This document shows positions 58,078 through 64,000 of a stretch of 64,000 bases of DNA, piece after piece (position 1 is the first letter of the stretch; every line of letters starts with the position of its first letter). The stretch is from Actinomadura harenae (GTDB lineage Bacteria; Actinomycetota; Actinomycetes; Streptosporangiales; Streptosporangiaceae), in the NCBI RefSeq assembly GCF_003696215.1, contig NZ_RFFG01000005.1:100385-164384 (forward strand). Reading direction: 5' to 3'. The notes beneath the pieces are model-generated. The model was not told where the DNA came from and did no database searches. It was given only the letters and a program-made list of their open reading frames with translations. Position numbers and translations under genes: made by a program.

Positions 58078-58110
58078 CCGGGCGGCCGCGGGTCCGGGTG
58101 GGACGGTCGG

Positions 58111-60531
58111 TCAGGAGCTCCGGCCCTTGAAGAGGGAGATGAGGCCTCGGAGGGTGCGTTCGTCCAGGGAGCCGAAGGGGTTGTCGTGGACGAGGTAGGT
58201 CCAGGTGGCGGACGGGCGCTGGAGGCCCGCGCCGGCCAGGTCGAGGGTGCCGTCGGCGGCGACCTTGAGGGTCTCGAAGGCGGCGACGGCGGCGGTGCGG
58301 GCGTCGGGGAGGAGGCGCTTGCCCGCCGGGACGGCCTCGCTGTTGAACTCGATGAGCGGGTCGAGGCCGCGGCCGAGGGAGCGCAGGTGGATGCCCTCGC
58401 GGACGTCGGTGAGGAAGGCCAGGTGGTCCGACCAGCGGCGGTCCAGGTGGAACAGGAGGAACTGCCGGGCGGCCCGCGCGACCTCCTCGGCGCCGGCGGC
58501 CTCGACGAGTTCGGCGTGGCGCGCGGGGGTCCGCTCGGCCATCAGCCGGTCGGCGGCGTCGCCGCGCAGGACGGTGTCGCGCTCGGCGAGGACCTCGGCG
58601 CGCTGGAGGCCGATGAGGTGGTTGTAGCGCCAGGTGTTGCGGTGGAGCTCCAGGTCGACGCCCTCGGCGACGCGCTGGGCGTGGCCGACGATCCAGTGCG
58701 CCTGCTTGGCGTCGATCAGGCCGTCGTCGCCGGACGGGCCCTTGTACTCCTCGCCGGGGGCGTACCGGGTGACCAGGTCGTCCTGGAGGCTGGTGAAGAA
58801 CACCGAGGCGCCCGGGTCGCCCTGGCGTCCGGCGCGTCCGCGGAGCTGGTCGTCCAGGCGGCTGCTGTGGTAGCGGCCGGTGCCGATCACCAGGAGGCCG
58901 CCCGCCTCGACGACCTCGTCGTGGGTCCCGTCGGAGGGGTCGTCCAGCGGGGCGGTGCCGGGGGTCTTCTCGGCCGGGGGTCCGCCGAGCCGGATGTCGG
59001 TGCCGCGCCCGGCGATCTGGGTGGACACCGTGATCGCGCCCGGCGCGCCCGCCCGGGCGATGATCGCGGCCTCCTCGGCGTCGTTCTTGGCGTTCAGCAC
59101 CACCGGCTCGAACCCGGCGCGGACGAGGCGGCGCGCCAGCCGCTCGGACTCGGCGACATCGCCGGTGCCGACCAGGACGGGCCGTCCCCCGGAGTGCGCG
59201 GCCGCGATCTCCTCGACGACCGCGACCTCCTTGTCGGCGGACGTGGCGTACAGCCGGTCCGCCCGGTCGTCGCGGACGCAGGGACGGTTCGGCGGGACGA
59301 CCGTGATGCCGAGGTCGTAGAACTCGCGCAGCTGCCCGGCGACGGCCATGGCGGTGCCGGTCATGCCGCACCGCACCGGGTACCGGCCGACGAGCTCCTG
59401 CACGGTGACCGAGTCGAGGATCTCGCCGCTCGGCGACGCGTCCAGGGCCTCCTTGGCCTCGACGGCCGCCTGGAGGCCGTCCGGCCAGCGCTGGAGGAGC
59501 GCGACCCGGCCGCGCGACTCGTTGATCAGCTTCACCGCCCCGTCCCGGACGATGTAGTCGACGTCGCGCTGGAGCAGCACCTCGGCGTGGAGGGCGACGT
59601 TCACGGCGGTGAGGACGGCCAGGTTGTCCGCCGCGTACAGGTCGACGCCGCCGAGCGACCGCTCGACCTCGCGCGCGCCCGCCGCCGTCAGCTGGACGCT
59701 GCGGGCCTCGGTGTCGGTGCCGTAGTCGCGGCCGGGACGCAGCCGCCGCACCAGGTCGGCGTAGGACGGGTCGGCGCCGGTGGTGTCGGCGGCCCCGGCG
59801 AGGACGAGCGGAACCATCGCCTCGTCCACCAGGACCGAGTCGGCCTCGTCGATCAGGGCGACCTCGGGTTCGGGCAGGACCCGGTCGTCCTCCGAGGTCG
59901 CGAGGCGGTCGCGGAGCAGGTCGAAGCCGATCTCGCTGACCGGCCCGTAGGTGACGTCGGCGGCGTAGGCGACGCGGCGCTCGTCGGGGGTGGACGTCTG
60001 CCCGACCCAGCCCACGGTCACGCCGAGCAGTTCGTAGAGCGGGCCCATCCACTCGGCGTCGCGGCGGGCGAGGTAGTCGTTCACCGACATCACGTGGACG
60101 CGGCGCCCGCGCAGGGCGAACCCGGCGGCGGCGATCGCCCCGGCGAGGGTCTTGCCCTCGCCCGTGGCCATCTCGGCGATCTGGCCGCGCAGCAGCGCCA
60201 GGGTTCCGACCAGCTGCACGTCGTACGGGCGCTCCCCCAGCGTCCGCCGCGCGGCCTCCCGGCCGAGCGCGCACAGCTCGGCGAGGTCGATGTCCGCGTC
60301 CTTCCTGGACGATCCGGCCGCGTCCTTCCTGGACGGCCCGGTCCCGTCCTTCCTGGGCCCCTTGGAAGGGGGAAGGCGGAGGGCCTTGGCGGCGGCGGTC
60401 AGCTCGGCGTCGCTGAGCGCGCGGACGCGCGCCTCGCGCTCCCCGGCCTCGGCGGCCACGGCGCGCAGCGGAGCGAGGTCGGCGCTGCCGGGCTTCTGCA
60501 CCATCCTTCTCAACCGGTCGCGCAGTGCCAT
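58111..60531 (-). CDS. secA2: accessory protein-export ATPase SecA2
   Basis: A SecA-family ATPase that moves a special set of proteins across the membrane. The 806-residue length, shorter than housekeeping SecA (about 900 or more), and the lack of the C-terminal zinc motif and SecB tail indicate SecA2. Motifs: Walker A EMATGEGKT (about residue 120), HVMSVNDYLARRDAEWMG, DEADS and GRAGRQGD. A Lys/Arg/Ser insertion near residues 57-80 is encoded by a 24-bp tandem repeat (PRKDGTGPSRKDAAGSSRKD). The ATG at 60531 is not preceded by a strong ribosome-binding site. It is followed by the two-TM protein. Confidence 0.93.
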   Translation of the reverse strand: MALRDRLRRMVQKPGSADLAPLRAVAAEAGEREARVRALSDAELTAAAKALRLPPSKGPRKDGTGPSRKDAAGSSRKDADIDLAELCALGREAARRTLGERPYDVQLVGTLALLRGQIAEMATGEGKTLAGAIAAAGFALRGRRVHVMSVNDYLARRDAEWMGPLYELLGVTVGWVGQTSTPDERRVAYAADVTYGPVSEIGFDLLRDRLATSEDDRVLPEPEVALIDEADSVLVDEAMVPLVLAGAADTTGADPSYADLVRRLRPGRDYGTDTEARSVQLTAAGAREVERSLGGVDLYAADNLAVLTAVNVALHAEVLLQRDVDYIVRDGAVKLINESRGRVALLQRWPDGLQAAVEAKEALDASPSGEILDSVTVQELVGRYPVRCGMTGTAMAVAGQLREFYDLGITVVPPNRPCVRDDRADRLYATSADKEVAVVEEIAAAHSGGRPVLVGTGDVAESERLARRLVRAGFEPVVLNAKNDAEEAAIIARAGAPGAITVSTQIAGRGTDIRLGGPPAEKTPGTAPLDDPSDGTHDEVVEAGGLLVIGTGRYHSSRLDDQLRGRAGRQGDPGASVFFTSLQDDLVTRYAPGEEYKGPSGDDGLIDAKQAHWIVGHAQRVAEGVDLELHRNTWRYNHLIGLQRAEVLAERDTVLRGDAADRLMAERTPARHAELVEAAGAEEVARAARQFLLFHLDRRWSDHLAFLTDVREGIHLRSLGRGLDPLIEFNSEAVPAGKRLLPDARTAAVAAFETLKVAADGTLDLAGAGLQRPSATWTYLVHDNPFGSLDERTLRGLISLFKGRSS
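60298..60369 (-). repeat. 24-bp tandem repeat inside secA2
   Basis: The core GTCCTTCCTGGAC appears at 60298 and 60322, and as GTCCTTCCTGGGC at 60346, each 24 bases apart; it encodes the octapeptide pattern xRKDxxGx. It looks like an in-frame expansion in a surface loop near the SecA2 N-terminus. Confidence 0.8.
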
Positions 60532-60739
60532 GGCATCCCCCCGAGGTCGGTCACGTGTGTCCGGCGGTCCCGTCGCCGGGCCCGTTCCCCATCATGATCC
60601 ACCCTGGGCCTCCACTGAAGGTCTGACCGGCGTTTCATCCCGTGGGTGGATCCGTTTCGGTCGTCCGGGTGACAGCATTGCCGTACATGGGGTTGCGGTG
60701 GCTCTGGGGATGCGGGGTCACTGCGGAACGGGGGTCAGC

Positions 60740-60871
60740 ATGACACCGACGGCACGGTACGCCGCCGCGCAACGACGGCGGCGTCACGTCATCAACCAGG
60801 TCATCATCGACCGTGCGCTGCGCGATCCGCGCCGCCTTGAGGAACCTGAGCCACAGCCCGCGAGCAAATAG
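60740..60871 (+). CDS. 43-residue basic protein of unknown function
   Basis: A short frame, MTPTARYAAAQRRRRHVINQ and on to VIIDRALRDPRRLEEPEPQP, with an Arg-rich helix-like N-terminus and an acidic/Pro C-terminus. GGAACGGGGG lies upstream of the ATG and a strong terminator follows within 20 bases, which is the main support that it is a real transcript. It stands alone between secA2 and the ROK regulator. The family is not recognised. Confidence 0.6.
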   Translation: MTPTARYAAAQRRRRHVINQVIIDRALRDPRRLEEPEPQPASK

Positions 60872-60886
60872 GAACCCTCCTCCTGC

Positions 60887-60922
60887 GCAGGCGCCGCCGC
60901 ACCCCTCCGCGGCGGCGCCTGC
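60887..60922 (+). terminator. strong terminator after the 43-residue protein gene
   Basis: A 14-pair stem (GCAGGCGCCGCCGC with its complement GCGGCGGCGCCTGC), loop ACCCCTCC, followed by TTTCTG. Confidence 0.85.
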
Positions 60923-60965
60923 TTTCTGCGTTCACGGCGGGAGGAAGGGCGCGCCGGAAGGCGGG

Positions 60966-62183
60966 TCAGGTGGAGAAGACCTCGTCGCGGGCCTGCTCGA
61001 GGGCGGCGTAGAGGGCACCGCGCAGGACCGGGTTGCCGTCGATCTCGGTGACGGTGACGGCGGGACGGGTCGGGCTGAGGCGTCCGACGGCGCGTTCGAT
61101 GCGCTCGGCGAGGGGACGTCCGCCCGCGCGCCCGAGCTCGCCGGACAGGACGACCAGCCCGGGGTCGAGGACGATGTTGACCGAGGTCACGCCGTAGGAG
61201 ATGCGGACGGCGAGCTCGTCCAGGAAGTCGCCGCCGCGGGCCTCGTCGGCGGCGGCCGCGCGGACGCACTCGACGGCGGTGGGCTCGGTGATGCCGTGCC
61301 GGTGGGCCAGGTCGCGGACGGCGTCCGCGCCGACCAGTGAGCCGTAGCCGCCGGCGAGGGCGGGGATGCCCCAGGACGTCGACTCGGTGACGCCCTCCTC
61401 GCCGTCCATGGGGGCGCGGCGGGCGGTGCCGAGGGGCAGCGGGGCGCCGGGGACGGGGAGGTAGCCGATCTCGCCCGCGCCGCCGAAGCGGCCGCGGATC
61501 AGGCGTCCGCCGAGCATGACCGACAGGCCGATGCCGCGGTCGAGCCACATGAGGGCGAAGTCCTCGTGCTCGCGGGCGGCGCCGTGGGCGCGTTCGGCGA
61601 GGGCGGCGAGGTTCACGTCGTTCTCGATGACGACCGGGCGGCGCAGGTCGTGGCGGAGGGCCGACAGGACGCCCTCGTGCCAGTGCGGGAGGTCGAAGGC
61701 GAACTGGACGTCGCCGGTCACGGGGTCGACGACGCCGGGCGTCCCTATCACCAGGACGGTCAGCTTCTTCAGCGCGACCCGGGCGGAGCGGGCGGCCTTC
61801 ACCACGGCGTTATGGACGGATTTGACCGGATCACCGCCGTTGTTCGGGTCGACGGTAACCTGTGCGGCGACACAGCCGGTGATGTCGGCGACGCCCGCCG
61901 TGACCCCCTCCGGCCCGACCGACAGACCCGCGACGTAGGCGGCCCCCGCCACGACCGAGTAGAGGGCGGCGTTCGGCCCGCGTCCGCCCGCCTGCTCCCC
62001 GACGACCTCGACGAGTCCGCGCTCCTCCAGCCGGGCCAGCAGCTGTGAGGCGGTGACCTTGGACAACCCGGTGTGCGCGCCGATCTGGGCGCGGGTCAGC
62101 GGACCGCGCGCGACCAGCAGGTCCAGGGCGGCCCGGTCGTTCAGCTCGCGCAGCAGGCGCGGCGTCCCGGGGCGGCTCTCCAT
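60966..62183 (-). CDS. ROK family transcriptional regulator
   Basis: A 405-residue NagC/XylR-type regulator: an N-terminal winged helix-turn-helix (residues about 15-65, RAQIGAHTGLSKVTASQLLA) followed by a ROK sugar-kinase-like domain (IGTPGVVDPVTGDV, ENDVNLAALAE, RGIGLSVMLGGRLIRG). The cysteine zinc motif of catalytic ROK proteins is absent, so it should sense rather than phosphorylate a sugar. The ATG at 62183 (MESRPG) is preferred to the TTG at 62210. It diverges from the sugar-binding lipoprotein gene across an unusually AT-rich spacer, and probably represses that transporter. Confidence 0.92.
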   Translation of the reverse strand: MESRPGTPRLLRELNDRAALDLLVARGPLTRAQIGAHTGLSKVTASQLLARLEERGLVEVVGEQAGGRGPNAALYSVVAGAAYVAGLSVGPEGVTAGVADITGCVAAQVTVDPNNGGDPVKSVHNAVVKAARSARVALKKLTVLVIGTPGVVDPVTGDVQFAFDLPHWHEGVLSALRHDLRRPVVIENDVNLAALAERAHGAAREHEDFALMWLDRGIGLSVMLGGRLIRGRFGGAGEIGYLPVPGAPLPLGTARRAPMDGEEGVTESTSWGIPALAGGYGSLVGADAVRDLAHRHGITEPTAVECVRAAAADEARGGDFLDELAVRISYGVTSVNIVLDPGLVVLSGELGRAGGRPLAERIERAVGRLSPTRPAVTVTEIDGNPVLRGALYAALEQARDEVFST

Positions 62184-62212
62184 GCTCGTGTCGTCCCCTC
62201 GAAGTCTCAATC

Positions 62213-62256
62213 CGCTAACGGGCAGTTTTGTTTAGGAAAGTTTCTTGTTAGTTTAC
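62213..62256. promoter_or_regulatory. AT-rich regulatory region for the ROK/sugar transporter pair
   Basis: CTAAC (62215) and GTTAG (62247) bracket an AT-rich stretch containing GTTTAGGAAAGTTTCTTG in an otherwise about 70% GC neighbourhood. It is a likely promoter and operator for the divergent genes. Confidence 0.5.
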
Positions 62257-62442
62257 GCGCAAGCGTCCCACCGCCCCAGGCGAACGGAGCAGGACGCGAG
62301 CGTTGCACCGACTCGCGAGCACCCCCCGCGGCCGGTGCGCGGAACACCGGGCATGGCTGGACCCTAAACGGTCCGGCCCCGGTTTCCCGCATCGCGCCGT
62401 GAAGTCCCGCCCGCTGGGGGCGGCCGGAAGAAGGAGAACCCC

Positions 62443-63732
62443 TTGAAGATCGCGAAAATCACGGCCGTGAGCGCGGCCCTGGCGATCGGGCTGACCGCCT
62501 GTGGCGGCGGCGGCGACAAGAAGGACAAGGACTCGGGAGCCGAGCCCGCCAAGCTGACCGCCTGGTTCATGGGCGCGGCCAACAAGGAGGAGGACGGCGT
62601 CCTCGCCCAGGCCAAGGCCGACTTCCAGCAGAAGCACCCCAAGACCCAGGTCGAGGTCGTCTACGTCCCCTGGCCGGACGCCACCAAGAAGCTCCAGGAC
62701 GCCCTGAACACCGGACAGGGCCCGGACGTCGTCGAGATCGGCAACGACCAGGCCGTGACCTGGGCGGGCCAGAGCGCCCTCGCCGACATCACCGACAGCG
62801 TCAACAACTGGTCCGAGGGCAAGGACCTGGTCAAGGGCTCCCTGGACCTCGGCCAGCTGGACGGCAAGACCTACGCCGTGCCGTGGTACGCGGGCGTCCG
62901 GGTCGTCTGGTACCGCAAGGACCTGTTCCAGAAGGACGGCGTCCAGATCCCCAAGACCTGGGACGAGCTGAAGACCGCCGCCAAGACCATCCAGGACAAG
63001 GAGGGCGGCAAGGTCGACGGCATCGCCGCCCCGTCCGACTTCACCAACGGCTTCGCCAGCTTCCTGTTCGGCGCCGGCGGCGACATCGCCGCCAAGGAGA
63101 ACGGCAAGTGGGTCGGCAAGCTCGACACCCCCGAGGCCAAGAAGGCCGTCGAGTACTACACGGGCCTGGTCAAGGACGGCGTCGCCCCCAAGAAGTACAT
63201 CGGGGTGAACGAACTGGCCGGTCCGCAGAAGGACTTCGCCAACGGCAGGCTCGGCATGTACATCGACGGCGCCTGGACGCTGCCGCAGATCGAGAAGATC
63301 AGCGCCAAGTACACCAAGGACATGGGCGCGTTCACCATCCCGACGCCGACCGGCCAGGTCGGCCCGGCGTTCTCGGGCGGCTCGCACCTGGCGGTCTGGC
63401 GTGACTCCAAGGCCAAGAGCGTCGCGTTCGACTACCTGTCCTCGGTGGCCAGCAAGAAGAACGCCAAGGCGTTCGCCGACCAGCTGAAGTTCTTCCCGCA
63501 GTTCACCGACCTGCTGAAGGACGACTCCTACGCCAAGGACCCGATCCAGGGCCCGGCCTCCCAGCAGATGGCCAACGTCAAGGGCGCGCCGAAGACCCCG
63601 AACTGGACCGAGGCGGACCAGAACAAGAAGATCATCCCCACCCTCCTCAAGGAGGTCATGAACGGGGGCTCGATCGACTCCGCGATCGCCAAGGCGAACA
63701 AGGACATGACCGACACGCTCAACCAGAGCTGA
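62443..63732 (+). CDS. sugar ABC transporter substrate-binding lipoprotein (family 1)
   Basis: A 429-residue binding protein of the SBP_bac_1 type. It starts MKIAKITAVSAALAIGLTAC, with the lipobox LTAC at about residue 20, followed by a Gly/Lys/Asp linker. The mature domain has LNTGQGPDVVEIGNDQAVTW, YAVPWYAGVRVVWYRKDLF and FANGRLGMYIDGAWTL, typical of maltose/trehalose-type binding proteins. The start is TTG at 62443, with AAGGAGA five bases upstream, so the ribosome-binding site decides the start. The sugar is unknown. A stem-loop and then the first codons of the next gene follow. Confidence 0.94.
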   Translation: MKIAKITAVSAALAIGLTACGGGGDKKDKDSGAEPAKLTAWFMGAANKEEDGVLAQAKADFQQKHPKTQVEVVYVPWPDATKKLQDALNTGQGPDVVEIGNDQAVTWAGQSALADITDSVNNWSEGKDLVKGSLDLGQLDGKTYAVPWYAGVRVVWYRKDLFQKDGVQIPKTWDELKTAAKTIQDKEGGKVDGIAAPSDFTNGFASFLFGAGGDIAAKENGKWVGKLDTPEAKKAVEYYTGLVKDGVAPKKYIGVNELAGPQKDFANGRLGMYIDGAWTLPQIEKISAKYTKDMGAFTIPTPTGQVGPAFSGGSHLAVWRDSKAKSVAFDYLSSVASKKNAKAFADQLKFFPQFTDLLKDDSYAKDPIQGPASQQMANVKGAPKTPNWTEADQNKKIIPTLLKEVMNGGSIDSAIAKANKDMTDTLNQS

Positions 63733-63799
63733 TCATCGGGCGGCGTCCGGACCGCCCGGCCGGGCACCACCGTCCGGCCGGGCACCACCGGGCGCCGCC

Positions 63800-63833
63800 C
63801 TCCGGGCCGGGGCACACCGCCTCCGGCCCGGGG
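63800..63833 (+). promoter_or_regulatory. stem-loop after the sugar-binding protein gene
   Basis: CTCCGGGCCGG pairs with CCGGCCCGGGG (11 pairs, one G-T) around a 12-base loop. It probably gives the binding protein a more stable mRNA than the permease that follows. The spacer also holds two copies of CCGGCCGGGCACCACCG. Confidence 0.5.
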
Positions 63834-63985
63834 CCGGACGCGGACCCCGACCGGGACCGCTCCGGCCGCACCCCCGCCGGTGCACCAGCCAGGCGGGCCG
63901 GGACCGCTGCCCGGCCCGCCGACAGCGTCCCGGACGCCTCGCCGGCCGGGGCCTCCAGAGAGTCCCCGAGGGATAGGCCAGCCCC

Positions 63986-64000
63986 ATGGCGAACACCGCC
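63986..64000 (+). CDS. start of the next gene (probable sugar ABC permease), cut by the window edge
   Basis: Only the first five codons (MANTA) are in the window. GAGGGATAG precedes the ATG. By position after a family 1 binding protein it is probably a permease, but the sequence itself does not show this. Confidence 0.45.

Overview
The window is a chromosomal stretch of a very GC-rich Gram-positive bacterium. GC-dominated third codon positions, actinobacterial-type lipoproteins and regulators, an actinobacterial SOS box, a DUF3046 protein beside recA/recX, and the order recA-recX-rny-gluABCD-miaB-miaA-dapF-hflX (recalled as typical of Streptomyces-like chromosomes) all indicate Actinomycetota. 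A relative of Actinomadura or Thermomonospora is plausible but is inference. No rRNA, tRNA, CRISPR array, complete insertion sequence or prophage was found. Most of the region is housekeeping core with accessory genes placed between the core blocks.

Left part (1-11.2 kb). The DNA-uptake and replication block comEA-comEC-holA lies on the minus strand. It is split by a 1.26 kb insert carrying 18-bp periodic repeats. A small secreted protein, a DegV-family lipid-binding protein, a HutI-like amidohydrolase with altered active-site residues and the GTPase HflX follow. Next (11.5-17.1 kb) is a plus-strand glycolate-to-malate module: malate synthase (aceB), then glcD-glcE-glcF. Together these could oxidise glycolate to glyoxylate and condense it with acetyl-CoA.

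Middle part (17.3-43 kb). A membrane-anchored protein is followed by a tightly coupled minus-strand peptide ABC transporter operon (permease, permease, fused double ATPase, lipoprotein). A divergent TetR / membrane-protein pair has two matching operators. Then come an orphan NarL-type histidine kinase, dapF, miaA, an Rv0909/MT0933-type antitoxin-like small protein, miaB, the glutamate-type uptake operon gluA-gluB-gluC-gluD, a flavin monooxygenase, an S9 peptidase, a secreted trypsin-like protease and ribonuclease Y.

Right part (43.6-64 kb). A 69-residue protein follows a 5'-truncated MarR gene. recX (with a very long disordered N-terminal extension) lies behind recA. Divergent from recA, across an SOS-box-like site, is a cluster that looks like a peptide-ligase/membrane system: an ATP-grasp protein, a small lipoprotein, a glutathionylspermidine-synthase-like ATP-grasp ligase and a DUF350 membrane protein. 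This is the best candidate in the window for a poorly described system. It is followed by DUF3046, a membrane-anchored esterase, the giant helicase Lhr, an accessory SecA (SecA2) with a two-TM partner, a 43-residue protein, a ROK-family regulator, and a sugar-binding lipoprotein whose permease gene starts at the right edge.

Start codons were moved inward from the longest open frame wherever a ribosome-binding site, signal peptide or family alignment required it. Family names rest on motif recognition from reading the sequence, not on database searches.
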